The position numbers and the translations under genes were made by a program. Shown in pieces: positions 43,063-51,972 of a stretch of 64,000 nt of DNA. The first letter of the stretch is position 1. Each line of letters opens with the position of its first letter. Under the pieces are notes generated by a model that searched no databases, was not told the origin of the DNA, and worked only from the letters and a program-made list of their open reading frames with translations. This DNA comes from Sphingopyxis sp. RIFCSPHIGHO2_12_FULL_65_19. GTDB taxonomy: Bacteria > Pseudomonadota > Alphaproteobacteria > Sphingomonadales > Sphingomonadaceae. The stretch lies in assembly GCF_001830555.1 (NCBI RefSeq), contig NZ_MIAM01000014.1, forward strand, positions 93,562 through 157,561, given 5' to 3'.

Positions 43063-43896
43063 GCGAACATCGAAAGTGATCGTCACGTCGGGGCGTGGAA
43101 ATTGAACCGCGCCGGCGTGGATGACATCGCCGACGAAGACGATACTCTGCCCCTTGCTGGTCAAGGTGTAGAAGGCGGTGCCCGGGGTGTGCCCAGGCTG
43201 CAGTTCGGCACGAATGCCCGGCACGACTTCGCCATCGGTATCGATCGGCTTCACCCGGCCGGCCGTGACATAGGGCGTCAGCGTCTGCTCGGTCTGGGTC
43301 CAGAAGCGCTTGTCGATCCCGCTTTTAGCCGCGTTGGCAACATCGGAGAAAAAGCGAATATCTGCACCGCCGGCATAGACCGTCGCGCGCGGGAAGACGA
43401 TCTTGCCCGCCTTCGTGAGACCGCCGCTATGGTCGCTGTGGACATGGGTGATGAGTATGTCGGTGATTGTCTCCGGCGCGGCCCCAGCTGCTGCCAGCGC
43501 TTCGAGCAGCCTGCCGCCGTTGCCTAGGCCGAAAAGATCGCCGGCACCGACATCGACAAGGATCCGCCGCCCGTTGAAGTCGATCAGATAAGCGTTGATC
43601 GAAGCCTCTGCGGGATTAGCTAGGAAACTGCGGGCAAGAATTTCGTCGATCGTTTGCGCCGAGACGCCGCGCAGCAACTGGTGCAGGTCCAGCGGGACCG
43701 ACCCATCCGACAATGCCGTTATCTGGGCATCGCCAATCGTAAATCGATAAATTGCGGGAGCGGTCTGGCGGACGGTCCCGGCTATGGTGTCGGGCACCGC
43801 GGCGGGCGTCGGAGCCGCTAAACCGGGAGAAGAGGATATCGGGCCAAGCAGCGCCAGGGCGAGAGGGAGAATAGTGAATGGCTTTTTGATCATCAT
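43060..43896 (-). CDS. exported MBL-fold metallo-hydrolase, cut by an amber codon
   Basis: The 278-residue product has a signal peptide (1-28) and a metallo-beta-lactamase fold with THVHSDHSGG (His 151, His 153, Asp 155, His 156), PGHTPG near 235 and GDVIHAG near 255. It stops at TAG in the segment TITFDVR. The same frame continues to 42877 with the normal family C-terminus, including the last metal-ligand His in the PHLPFPGVGH stretch. The short form probably lacks activity unless the stop is read through. It overlaps the msrA-like gene by four bases. Confidence 0.82.
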   Translation of the reverse strand: MMIKKPFTILPLALALLGPISSSPGLAAPTPAAVPDTIAGTVRQTAPAIYRFTIGDAQITALSDGSVPLDLHQLLRGVSAQTIDEILARSFLANPAEASINAYLIDFNGRRILVDVGAGDLFGLGNGGRLLEALAAAGAAPETITDILITHVHSDHSGGLTKAGKIVFPRATVYAGGADIRFFSDVANAAKSGIDKRFWTQTEQTLTPYVTAGRVKPIDTDGEVVPGIRAELQPGHTPGTAFYTLTSKGQSIVFVGDVIHAGAVQFPRPDVTITFDVR

Positions 43897-44495
43897 GGCG
43901 ACGTCCTTGATTGAGTTGCGATGGATGAAGAACTGTCAGTCATTATCCCAGCGCTGGCGGGGTCTTGCGAGACATTGTCGCGATCGACAGCGTGCTCGGC
44001 GACAGAGTTCGGTTCAGGCAGGGCCACTTCCGAAAAATGCTGCCGAATATAGTCCAGCTTGGGATCGATGAAGCGGCGGCAGAAGGGTAGGCTCGGATCG
44101 GTTCGATAATAGTTCTGGTAACGCTCGTCCGAAGCCTTGAAGCTTCTGAACGGCAGAACCAGGGTATGCGCCGTATTGCCGAATTCCTCGGCAAATCGGA
44201 CGATCGCCAATTCGGCCTCATGCCGCTGGTTGTCATCGAAAATATAGATCGCGCTGCGGTACTTGTCGCTAGGAGAGCGGGCCCGGGTGGCTGAATGCGT
44301 TCTCAGATGCACCTCGCACAGCGTTGCCAACGGAATGATTGAAGGATCGAAGGTGACGATCACCCCTTCTGACCAGCTATCTGCCGGAGCGTCCGATTGG
44401 ACAAAGCCCTGGTCGACCTGCGCAACGCCGCGCAGCGCCTGGAACACCCCTTCGGTGCACCAATGGCACCCCCCTCCAAAGCCGATCTTCGCCAT
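43893..44495 (-). CDS. MsrA-like peptide-methionine sulfoxide reductase
   Basis: The 200-residue protein is a divergent MsrA. GFGGGCHWCTEGVFQ places the catalytic Cys at residue 10 with a second Cys at 13 (CHWC instead of the usual CFWG). The HSATRARSPSDKYRSAIY block and a Cys in LPFCRRF may supply resolving thiols. It extends past the usual domain by about 30 residues. ATG 44495 has GAGG five bases upstream. It follows two small genes and overlaps the metallo-hydrolase, in an operon headed by the recurrent CTATAG element. Confidence 0.88.
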   Translation of the reverse strand: MAKIGFGGGCHWCTEGVFQALRGVAQVDQGFVQSDAPADSWSEGVIVTFDPSIIPLATLCEVHLRTHSATRARSPSDKYRSAIYIFDDNQRHEAELAIVRFAEEFGNTAHTLVLPFRSFKASDERYQNYYRTDPSLPFCRRFIDPKLDYIRQHFSEVALPEPNSVAEHAVDRDNVSQDPASAGIMTDSSSSIATQSRTSP

Positions 44496-44533
44496 CTTCA
44501 CCTCTCGCGCCTAGACGTATTTCTTTCCGCGGA

Positions 44534-44767
44534 TCAGCGCCGTCTCGCGCGCCTGAGCCTTCTGGCTGCGGACGCAATCAATGTAAGCATCAGCGCGCCG
44601 ATAAGAACGCCCAGTAGCAGTGGACTGTGGACATGCATCATCGCTGGGCGCAAATACAGGCCGACTAACCCGAGGATCACGAAAGCGACCGATGCAAGTC
44701 GCAATGCGCGCCAAGCACGGGGTTTGTTGTCTTTGAACCAAAGGGAAGTTCCGAAGATATTGATCAT
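44534..44767 (-). CDS. small membrane protein (77 aa)
   Basis: The 77-residue protein has two hydrophobic helices (about 20-38 and 45-65) and a very basic C-terminus (RRLRRARRR). GGAAGG lies eight bases upstream of ATG 44767, which excludes longer frames. It is unrecognised but clearly placed in the msrA-like operon between a 112-residue gene and msrA. Confidence 0.65.
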   Translation of the reverse strand: MINIFGTSLWFKDNKPRAWRALRLASVAFVILGLVGLYLRPAMMHVHSPLLLGVLIGALMLTLIASAARRLRRARRR

Positions 44768-44810
44768 AAATGGTTGCCTTCCGGCAGCAAGGTTCAAGGT
44801 ACGCAGTAAG

Positions 44811-45149
44811 TCAGAGCGGCCGTGCACATTCCGAACGAAGCCAGGTTTCCTGCACGCTGCTGAAGCCGGCCTCGCGTAATGTCTGGGTCGCCGCAGCCAA
44901 CCGCTGGCCCCGCCGATGCAGGAGGTTAACGAACGCGCGGAGTATTTCGAGCCGGGGATCAGCGAGTGTCCCATTTGCACGCCGTCCCGGGAGAAGTTGA
45001 TGTTTCTTGAAGAGGGCCTGCGCGAGACCGGCTCGCGATCCGAACCTTTGGCCTTTCTCGCTCCGCGCCAGTGCGATTACCGTCAGTTCCATCGGCGTGA
45101 AGATGAAGGCGCCGGATGGAAGTATCTCTGGCTCGATGAGGTGCAGCAC
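44811..45149 (-). CDS. hypothetical protein heading the msrA-like operon (112 aa)
   Basis: The GTG at 45149 has GGGAG about nine bases upstream, supporting this start; a methionine 19 codons downstream is an alternative. The soluble, basic 112-residue protein contains RRANGTLADPRLEILRAFV in its middle, reminiscent of a helical DNA-binding or adaptor segment, but no family is recognised. It lies 187 bases downstream of the CTATAG element. Confidence 0.55.
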   Translation of the reverse strand: MLHLIEPEILPSGAFIFTPMELTVIALARSEKGQRFGSRAGLAQALFKKHQLLPGRRANGTLADPRLEILRAFVNLLHRRGQRLAAATQTLREAGFSSVQETWLRSECARPL

Positions 45150-45335
45150 TGTGGCGCGAGCTCCCTTGTTCTCTTCATCGTCTTCGCGGCCGTACCTATT
45201 TTAACGAACCGCGGCGCCGTTGAAGATTGTCCGTTCGGCTAAGACGCTCTCATTCATCCTGGGGCGCAGCGTCAGGCACGCCGTCGCTTCTGTGTCAGCC
45301 GTTGCGCCGACTATCGCAGTGAGCCAGACGTTTTT

Positions 45336-45365
45336 CCAATAGGCTGTGCCTATAGTTTTCATAGC
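45336..45365. promoter_or_regulatory. recurrent CTATAG element, copy A
   Basis: The dyad ATAGG-N5-CCTAT (45339-45353) fits the LysR T-N11-A form and runs into CTATAGTTTTCATAG (45350-45364). It lies upstream of the msrA-like operon. Nearly the same 30 bases, plus 40 bases of left flank, recur at 60633-60662. Confidence 0.7.
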
Positions 45366-45387
45366 GCCGGATAGCGTGACGCGTCAC

Positions 45388-46365
45388 TTATTGCGGCATC
45401 TCGACATGCCCACCGAAGCCAAAGCGCATCGCCGAGAGAAGCTTGTCGCCAAAAGTGTGGTCGACGCGGCTGCGGTAGCGCGCAAACAAGGCGGCCGAAA
45501 GGACATAGGCCGGGACGGCTTCTTCCATTGCCGCATCGATCGTCCACCGGCCCTCGCCAGAGTCCGAGACCTGGCCGGTGAATTGCTCGAGCATCGGATC
45601 CCTGGCCAGGCCGATCGCGCAAAGGTCGAGCAGCCAGGACGAGATGACACTGCCGCGACGCCAGACTTCGGCCACGTCGGTCAGGTTGATGTCGAAGCGT
45701 TCATCAGGCTCGAGCCGTTCGGAGGACTTGCCCTTGAGAATGTCGAAGCCCTCGGCATAGGCCTGCATCAGGCCATATTCGATTCCGTTGTGGACCATCT
45801 TGACGAAATGCCCGGCGCCGGTTGGGCCGGCGTGGATATAGCCGCGCTCGGCGCGACTGTCGGGCGCGTCGCGTCCAATGGTGCGGACGATCGAACCATA
45901 GCCCGGCGCGAGCGTATCGAAGATGGGATCCAGCAGATCGACGATCTCCTTGTCGCCGCCGATCATCATGCAATAACCGCGTTCGAGCCCCCATATCCCG
46001 CCTGATGTGCCAACATCGATATAATGGAGCCCCTTGTCCCTTGCCGCAGCACCACATTTGATGTCGTCTTTGTAGAAGCTGTTGCCGCCATCGATGATGA
46101 TGTCGCCGGGCTCCGACAATTCCATCAGCTTGTCGACCGTGTCTTGGGTGGGAGCGCCCGCCGGGAGCATTACCCAGAAGATCCGCGGCGCAGTGAGTTT
46201 GGCGACGACATCTTCAAGCGAATTCGCTCCGATGGCACCTTCACCGGCGAGCTGAGTAACCGCGGCCGGATCGCGATTGAAGGCGACGACCTCGTGGCCG
46301 CCGCGCATCAGCCGACGCGCGATATTGGCACCCATGCGGCCGAGGCCGATCATTGCAAGACGCAT
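45388..46365 (-). CDS. gnd: 6-phosphogluconate dehydrogenase, decarboxylating (short form)
   Basis: The 325-residue enzyme oxidises 6-phosphogluconate to ribulose 5-phosphate with release of CO2 and a reduced nicotinamide cofactor. It has the Rossmann motif [14 protein letters not shown], the substrate site [19 protein letters not shown], and the catalytic [18 protein letters not shown]. Its length fits the short GntZ/YqeC-type enzymes rather than the 470-residue form. It stands alone, behind a CTATAG element. A role in supplying reducing power for the repair enzymes is an inference. Confidence 0.93.
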   Translation of the reverse strand: MRLAMIGLGRMGANIARRLMRGGHEVVAFNRDPAAVTQLAGEGAIGANSLEDVVAKLTAPRIFWVMLPAGAPTQDTVDKLMELSEPGDIIIDGGNSFYKDDIKCGAAARDKGLHYIDVGTSGGIWGLERGYCMMIGGDKEIVDLLDPIFDTLAPGYGSIVRTIGRDAPDSRAERGYIHAGPTGAGHFVKMVHNGIEYGLMQAYAEGFDILKGKSSERLEPDERFDINLTDVAEVWRRGSVISSWLLDLCAIGLARDPMLEQFTGQVSDSGEGRWTIDAAMEEAVPAYVLSAALFARYRSRVDHTFGDKLLSAMRFGFGGHVEMPQ

Positions 46366-46532
46366 TGTTCAAATCCTTCTGTCAGAAGTTCACCCGGCGC
46401 GGACAGTTCCGACCAACGCCCCGCCGTCACGATCCAACGAGACCGCACCGCTCGCTGGCAGGTTACCATGAGTATGCAAATTTCGCCGCGCCTTGGCACT
46501 GAATGGAGGATGAGTTCATCGCCAGACGAAGT

Positions 46533-46562
46533 CCAATAACCAGGCGCTATAGTTTCGATACC
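46533..46562. promoter_or_regulatory. recurrent CTATAG element, copy B (upstream of gnd)
   Basis: The segment begins CCAATA and contains CTATAGTTTCGATA. It aligns along 30 bases with copies A, C and D, best at both ends. It lies 168 bases upstream of the gnd start. Confidence 0.55.
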
Positions 46563-46624
46563 CATTTAGCGACATGCGCAGTGCCGGGGCGGACATTGCG
46601 AACAGAGCAGCGACTGCGACACCC

Positions 46625-46888
46625 TCAGTCCGGTTGGAAGCCAAGCACGAAATCCACGACCTTTTTCGCAGACATCTCGCACGGCTTGAGCGATGTTTTG
46701 CCTGATGTGAACCGATACAGGTTGAAGCTGACGATGTCGGTCCCAGCCAACTCCCTGGCAAACAGGCTGTTGCGGCGCCCGTCGTCGGACCGCCGGACGA
46801 TCAAGCCGAAACGCCGGCCTTCGTGAATGCCTTCGCTATGACCCTCGGGAAGCCTTTTGAAGGCAGCGTCGAAATCGGTAAGCTCCAT
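46625..46888 (-). CDS. small hypothetical protein (87 aa)
   Basis: The 87-residue soluble protein contains EGHSEGIHEGRRFGLIVRRS near its start and ELAGTDIVSFNLYRFTSG, then LKPCEMSAKKVVDF near its end. It resembles small proteins found next to msr genes in related bacteria as far as recalled, without a known function. It follows argS by about 90 bases on the same strand and lies upstream of the gnd element, so it may be co-transcribed with argS. Confidence 0.6.
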   Translation of the reverse strand: MELTDFDAAFKRLPEGHSEGIHEGRRFGLIVRRSDDGRRNSLFARELAGTDIVSFNLYRFTSGKTSLKPCEMSAKKVVDFVLGFQPD

Positions 46889-46979
46889 CTCGTTCCACCA
46901 GTATCAGAAGACGCACAGCATGTTCGGGCCCGCCAACTCTGGCGCGCGCAACGAGCCCCAGGAACAAGCGCGCATTCGA

Positions 46980-48722
46980 CTAGGCCCTCTCCATCTCATG
47001 TGTCGGTTCAACCCCCATCAGCGCCAGGCCGTTGCGGATGACCTGCCCGATCGCGGCGGCCAGGAACAACCGCGCGCGGCTAACCGGCAGGTTTTCCGGG
47101 TAGGCGAAGCGGCGCGTCGGGTCGGCATTTCCTGTGTTCCACAGCGCATGGAATTCCGCGGCCAGCCCCTCAAGGAAGAAGGCGATCCGGTGCGGCTCGC
47201 GCGCTGCCGCAGCCGCCTCGACGATGCGGGGGAATTCTGCCGCACGCTTCACAAGCGTAAGGCTCGGACCGTCCAGAAGAGCGAGATCGGGCGGGTCGCC
47301 CAACTCGATACCCGCTTCGGCCGCGCGGCTTGCTAGCGAGCAAATCCGCGCATGGGCATATTGCACATAGAAGACCGGATTATCCTTCGATGCCTCGACG
47401 ACGGTCGCAAAGTCGAAGTCCATGGACGCTTCCGCTTTGCGGGTCAGCATCATGAAGCGAACGACGTCCTTTCCGACTTCTCGAATGACATCGGCCAGCG
47501 TGACGAAATTGCCTGCGCGCTTGGACATCTTGACCGGCTCACCCGCGCGCAGCAGCCGCACGATCTGCACCAGCTTGACGTCGAACCGCTTCCTGCCTTC
47601 GGTTAGAGCTTCGGCGGCGGCAACGATGCGCATCACGGTCCCGGCATGATCGGCGCCCCAGATGTCGATCAGTTCGTCGGCATCGCGCGCCTTCTCGAAA
47701 TGATAGGCCAGATCCACGCCGAAATAGGTCCAGCTCCCATCCGGTTTACGGATAGGACGGTCCTGGTCATCGCCAAATTTCGTCGACCGGAACAGCGGCA
47801 GCGCGATCGGCTCCCAGTCCTTGGAGACTTCACCCTTCGGAGGTTCGAGAACGCCGTCATAGACAAGATCGCGCTCGCGCAGCCAGGCCTCGGCATCATC
47901 CGGCTTTCCGGCAGCGACGAGGTCCGCCTCCGACGCGAAGCGGTCGTGACTTATGCCGAGCAGCGCCAGATCTTCGCGGATCGTCTCCATCATCGCGGCA
48001 ACGGTCCGCGCACGAAAGATTGCGAGCCAGTCCGTCTCCGGGGCGTCGGCATAGCGGCCCCCAAAATCGGCGGCCAGCGCCTCCCCGACCGGCTTCAGAT
48101 AATCGCCCGGGTATAGACCTTCCGCTATCTCGCCGAGGCTCTCGCCCAACGCCTCGCGATATCTCTGGTGTGCCGAGCGAGCGAGAATATCGACCTGCCC
48201 GCCGGCATCATTGATATAATATTCGCGGATGACGCGATGGCCGGTGAAAGCGAGCAGGTTGGCGAGCGCATCTCCGACCACTGCCCCTCGGCAGTGCCCC
48301 ATATGCATCGGACCGGTCGGGTTGGCCGAGACAAACTCTATATTCACCGTCTTACCCGCGCCGACGGGCGACATGCCGTAGCGGTCCTTCTGGTCCGCAA
48401 TCACCGCCAGCTCGTTTTGCCAGGCCTGGTCGGTCAGCCGGATATTTACAAAGCCCGGGCCAGCGACGGCCACGTCTGCAACATCCTCCAACATGGCCAA
48501 CCGGCCCGCCAACTTCTCAGCGAGTTGGCGCGGATGCGTGCCGGTAAGTTTTGCCAGGACCATCGCCGCGTTGGTCGACAGATCGCCATGCGCCGGGTCG
48601 TGCGGACGCTCCACGGTCAGCCCCGCCCGGTCGAGGCCCGCAGGAACGTCCCCCGCCACCTGCAGATCGCCAATTACCCGCGCGAGATGATCAAGGATGC
48701 GCGCATGAAGCGACACAGCCAT
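46980..48722 (-). CDS. argS: arginyl-tRNA synthetase
   Basis: The 580-residue class I synthetase attaches arginine to tRNA-Arg. It has the N-terminal Add-1 domain, the HIGH-type motif HMGH (140-143) after NPTGP, the KMSK loop (VKMSKRAGNFVTL) near 395 and the C-terminal anticodon-binding helical domain. Length and motifs are complete, so it should be active. Its setting among redox genes, between DUF427 and gnd, is unusual for a housekeeping gene. It may be a second, acquired copy (inference). Confidence 0.95.
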   Translation of the reverse strand: MAVSLHARILDHLARVIGDLQVAGDVPAGLDRAGLTVERPHDPAHGDLSTNAAMVLAKLTGTHPRQLAEKLAGRLAMLEDVADVAVAGPGFVNIRLTDQAWQNELAVIADQKDRYGMSPVGAGKTVNIEFVSANPTGPMHMGHCRGAVVGDALANLLAFTGHRVIREYYINDAGGQVDILARSAHQRYREALGESLGEIAEGLYPGDYLKPVGEALAADFGGRYADAPETDWLAIFRARTVAAMMETIREDLALLGISHDRFASEADLVAAGKPDDAEAWLRERDLVYDGVLEPPKGEVSKDWEPIALPLFRSTKFGDDQDRPIRKPDGSWTYFGVDLAYHFEKARDADELIDIWGADHAGTVMRIVAAAEALTEGRKRFDVKLVQIVRLLRAGEPVKMSKRAGNFVTLADVIREVGKDVVRFMMLTRKAEASMDFDFATVVEASKDNPVFYVQYAHARICSLASRAAEAGIELGDPPDLALLDGPSLTLVKRAAEFPRIVEAAAAAREPHRIAFFLEGLAAEFHALWNTGNADPTRRFAYPENLPVSRARLFLAAAIGQVIRNGLALMGVEPTHEMERA

Positions 48723-48749
48723 CAGCGAAGGCCCGCTGCGCCTTGGCTG

Positions 48750-49031
48750 CTATCCAACCTCTACGCCTTTCCAGAAAGCGATGTGATCCCGGATGGCTTC
48801 CGCAACCGGATTCGGATCGGGATATGACCAAGCCGCGTCCGCGTTGAGCGCGCTGCCTACGCGGATATGGAAGTATCTCGCGGTGCCCTTGATCGGGCAG
48901 ACAGAAGTGTGTGCGCTCGCTTCAAGGAGCTCCTGATTGACCGCGGAAGGTGGGAAATAGTGGTTTCCCTCGACGACGATTGTCTCGTCGCTTGCGGCGA
49001 TGGTGGTGTCGTTCCAAACTGCTGAGACCAA
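48750..49031 (-). CDS. DUF427 domain-containing protein
   Basis: This 93-residue protein is a DUF427 member, with NHYFPPSAVNQELLEAS, TSVCPIKGTARYF and AWSYPDPNPVAEAIRDHIAFW as family landmarks. The conserved cysteine in CPIKG is kept. The function of the family is unknown. The TTG at 49031 is supported by AGAGG upstream. It lies 27 bases before argS and 52 bases after the thiolase gene, all on the minus strand. Confidence 0.85.
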   Translation of the reverse strand: MVSAVWNDTTIAASDETIVVEGNHYFPPSAVNQELLEASAHTSVCPIKGTARYFHIRVGSALNADAAWSYPDPNPVAEAIRDHIAFWKGVEVG

Positions 49032-49083
49032 CGGAATATCCTCTCATATTGTCAATGGCACGGCGTTCGCAGCGGCCCGTGAA

Positions 49084-50349
49084 TCAGGGGCGTTCGAGGA
49101 GTGCGACGGTGCCTTGGCCGCCGTCGGCGCAGATGCTGACGATTGCCCGTGATCCGCTCGGCATGTCCCAGAGCTCCTTCACTGCCTGGCTGAGGTCGCG
49201 CGCGCCTGTCGCGCCGAAGGGATGACCGATTGCTACCGAGCCCCCGTTGGGATTGACGCGGTCCCAGTCGAAGTCGCCCAAATCCGACTGGACACCGGCG
49301 GTTTCGCGCACCCACTCCCGGTCGGTGATGGCCGCGACATTCGCCAGGACCTGGGCGGCGAAGGCTTCGTGGATTTCCCAAAGAGCGATATCGGAGAAGC
49401 TTAGTTGATGCCGCGCGAGCAGACGTGGAATGCCATAGGAGGGTGCCATCAACAGACCCTCGGTGTGGAAATCGACGGCCGACACCTCGTAATCGATGAG
49501 CCGCGCGTAGGGGGTGCCCGCCGGCAGTCGTGCCACGCCGGCTTCGTTTGCCACCCAGCAACCGGCGGCGCCATCCGTTATCGGCGAGCTGTTGCCGGCA
49601 GTCAGCGTTCCCCTGCCACTGTCGCGATCGAAGACGGGCTTGAGTGCGGCAAGCCGTTCGGGCGACGTATCGGCGCGGGGGTTCGCATCGCGCGCCAGTT
49701 CAGGAAGGGAAATCGCGAGATCGTCGAAGAAACCTCGCTCCCAACCAGCGACCGACCGCTGGTGGCTCTTTAGCGCCCAATCGTCCTGCGCCTCGCGCGA
49801 GATCCGCCAGGCCTTGGCGGTGTCCTCCATATGATCGCCCATTGTCCTGCCGGTGATCCGGTTGGCCCATCCCTTGGTCGGGAGCACATAGTCGTGGAGG
49901 GCAAGAGACTGGAGGGCCGCAAGCGCCGCCGCTGGATCTTGCGCAAAGAGGTCGGTGAGCCGCTTCGATGCATCGGCCGTCAAAGCGATGGGAGGTCGGC
50001 TCATGACTTCGGCACCGCCCACCATCGTGAGATCGGTTCCTCCGCCCAGCATCCCTGCCGCAGCGAAAGTCGCCGTCATGCTGGTAGAGCATGCCAAAAC
50101 GACCGAAAATGCGGGGACATTCGGATTGAGCTTGGCGTCAAGCCAGGTCTCGCGAGCAATGTTGCTCCAACCCAAATTCGGGATCACGGTACCCCAGATG
50201 AGAAGATCCGGCTCTGCTTGCGCCGCCATCGCCTGCACAAGAGGGACGGACAAAGAGACGGCATCATAAGCAGCCAAAGCCCCTCCGCCGCGGCCGAAGG
50301 GAGTGCGAAGGCCGGCGGCAACAAAGACGGGTTCAGCAAAGCGGCTCAT
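49084..50349 (-). CDS. thiolase-family acyl-CoA acetyltransferase
   Basis: The 421-residue protein is a thiolase. It has the nucleophilic Cys in FSVVLACSTSM (Cys 87), the GGAEVMSRPP segment, the catalytic His in EIHEAFAAQ near 340 and GGSVAIGHPFGATGARD near 375. The C-terminal motif, usually CGGG, reads SICADGGQG but keeps the catalytic Cys. ATG 50349 has GGAG six bases upstream. It is the third gene of an operon with a molybdoenzyme and flavin reductase, an unexpected partnership. Confidence 0.92.
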   Translation of the reverse strand: MSRFAEPVFVAAGLRTPFGRGGGALAAYDAVSLSVPLVQAMAAQAEPDLLIWGTVIPNLGWSNIARETWLDAKLNPNVPAFSVVLACSTSMTATFAAAGMLGGGTDLTMVGGAEVMSRPPIALTADASKRLTDLFAQDPAAALAALQSLALHDYVLPTKGWANRITGRTMGDHMEDTAKAWRISREAQDDWALKSHQRSVAGWERGFFDDLAISLPELARDANPRADTSPERLAALKPVFDRDSGRGTLTAGNSSPITDGAAGCWVANEAGVARLPAGTPYARLIDYEVSAVDFHTEGLLMAPSYGIPRLLARHQLSFSDIALWEIHEAFAAQVLANVAAITDREWVRETAGVQSDLGDFDWDRVNPNGGSVAIGHPFGATGARDLSQAVKELWDMPSGSRAIVSICADGGQGTVALLERP

Positions 50350-50407
50350 GACGATCTCCAAATATTATCCGCAGGGTGAAAGGTGGGGCGCGACGGAGTA
50401 TGCGCCG

Positions 50408-51154
50408 CTAACCACCATAGCGCTCGGTCTTGATTATCGAGGGGTCGACCCCGGCCAGCAGCGCGCCCTCGGTCGCAATGTTGACGAAATCGTTGGATCC
50501 GCAAACGAATATCTGTGTGGGCTTTCGGTGAAGCCGGGCGAGAACCTCTTCGACCATGGCGCTGTCGATCCGCCGCCCGAAATCCGATGCGCGGATCGGA
50601 TCTTCGCGCGTGATCGCCAGCGCCAGGACAAATGCGGCATCGTTGATCTCGACGGAATGTAGTTCTTCCGAAAACAGAACATCCTCAGCGGTGCGCGCGG
50701 ACAGGAGCAACGCGGTTGGCACGGCCGGGTCTTGTGTGCGGCGATGCCGGATCATCGCCATCAACGGCACGAGCCCGGAGCCTGCTCCGATCAACAGCAC
50801 CGCGTCTACGGCAGGTTCAGGCCATAGGAAGTGCCCGCCGAGCGGACCGCGAAGCTCGATCTCATCGCCGACTATCGCGATATCGTGAAAATAGGCCGAC
50901 ACCTCGCCATCGGGCAGGCGTTCGACAGCGAGCTCGATGATCGGGGACGAGGCTGCCGATGACGCGATCGAGTAACTGCGCATCGCGCTATAGCCATCAG
51001 GCGCGGTCAGCCGGACATCGACATGTTGGCCTGCGATGTGCGCGAACGGCCTGCTCAATCGGAGGAAGAAGCTTTTGATGCTCGGCGTCTGCTGGACGAT
51101 TTCCTCGATCACGCATGATTGCCATGACGCGGTTTGCGTGCCGTTGTCAGTCAT
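50408..51154 (-). CDS. FAD-binding oxidoreductase of the ferredoxin reductase family
   Basis: This 248-residue FNR-type reductase carries the FAD motif RSYS (59-62), the NAD(P)-binding GAGSGLVPLMAMI near 145 and a C-terminal VCGSNDFV. No iron-sulfur domain is present. It overlaps the molybdoenzyme by eight bases and almost certainly delivers electrons from NAD(P)H to it. ATG 51154 was chosen over upstream codons because of the family N-terminus. Confidence 0.9.
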   Translation of the reverse strand: MTDNGTQTASWQSCVIEEIVQQTPSIKSFFLRLSRPFAHIAGQHVDVRLTAPDGYSAMRSYSIASSAASSPIIELAVERLPDGEVSAYFHDIAIVGDEIELRGPLGGHFLWPEPAVDAVLLIGAGSGLVPLMAMIRHRRTQDPAVPTALLLSARTAEDVLFSEELHSVEINDAAFVLALAITREDPIRASDFGRRIDSAMVEEVLARLHRKPTQIFVCGSNDFVNIATEGALLAGVDPSIIKTERYGG

Positions 51155-51752
51155 CGGTGTATCGTTGCTCGCGCCACGGATCGCCGTAAATATGATAGCC
51201 GCGCAGCTCCCAGAAGCCGGCCTCGTCACGGGTTGTGAATTGCAGCGCCTTCACCCATTTGGCGGACTTCCAGAAGTACAGATGCGGAACCAGCAGACGC
51301 GCCGGCCCGCCATGATCGCGGGTAATCGGCTGGCCGGCAAATTTGAGAGCGACCATCGCTTTCCCGGACAGCAGGTCCGCCAGCGGGACGTTTGTCGAAT
51401 AATCGTCGTAGGAATGCGCCAGGACGAAATCAGTGGGCCGGTCGAGCCCTGCATCCGCAAGGATGTCTTCAATGAGGACGCCCTCCCATATGGTATCCAG
51501 CTTGGACCAAGAGGTCACACAGTGAATATCCTTGGTCACCTTGGTCTTTGGCAGGGCGTTAAACTCGCTCCAGTTCCACACTTTGACCGGCTTCGGGCCG
51601 ACTTTGACGGTGAATTTCCAATCAGCCAGCTCCACGTTCGGCGTCGGCCCCGCCGTGAGAACCGGAAAATTCTCCACGAGATGCTGACCCGGCGGAATCC
51701 GGCCGGACTGGTCGCCACTTGAACCGCGACCGGTGAAACCTCTGGTGACCAT
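51147..51752 (-). CDS. sulfite oxidase-like molybdopterin oxidoreductase
   Basis: The 201-residue protein is a sulfite-oxidase-fold molybdoenzyme of the cytoplasmic type. The molybdenum-ligating Cys is at residue 78 in DIHCVTSWSKLD. Family segments include the AHSYDDYSTNVPLADLL and DHGGPARLLVPHLYFWKSAKWV stretches. No Tat signal is seen, unlike MsrP. Related enzymes reduce sulfoxides or other S/N-oxides. AAGGGGG lies before ATG 51752. It is first in an operon with the flavin reductase and thiolase, preceded by a CTATAG element. Confidence 0.9.
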   Translation of the reverse strand: MVTRGFTGRGSSGDQSGRIPPGQHLVENFPVLTAGPTPNVELADWKFTVKVGPKPVKVWNWSEFNALPKTKVTKDIHCVTSWSKLDTIWEGVLIEDILADAGLDRPTDFVLAHSYDDYSTNVPLADLLSGKAMVALKFAGQPITRDHGGPARLLVPHLYFWKSAKWVKALQFTTRDEAGFWELRGYHIYGDPWREQRYTDD

Positions 51753-51942
51753 AGTGCCCCCTTTTTGCTCGATGCGACAGACGATAACCGGCTTCACTTC
51801 AGACCTGATACGCGTGGCCGCGGTACGAACCGATGGCTTGAAGCCTGAAACGCCCGATGCTTCATCGGATTTTCGATGATCGCATTTTCGTGAATCGGTG
51901 ATTTGATGCTTATGGACTATAACGCGACGCCGGGCCGATTTC

Positions 51943-51972
51943 CCAATACCCTATCGCTATAGTTTTTATAGC
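51943..51972. promoter_or_regulatory. recurrent CTATAG element, copy C
   Basis: CCAATA is followed by CTATAGTTTTTATAG (51956-51970). It matches copy A at 24 of 30 positions. It lies in the 503-base gap between the divergent molybdoenzyme operon (191 bases away) and the zinc-type dehydrogenase operon (284 bases away) and could serve both. The rest of the gap shows no gene. Confidence 0.65.
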
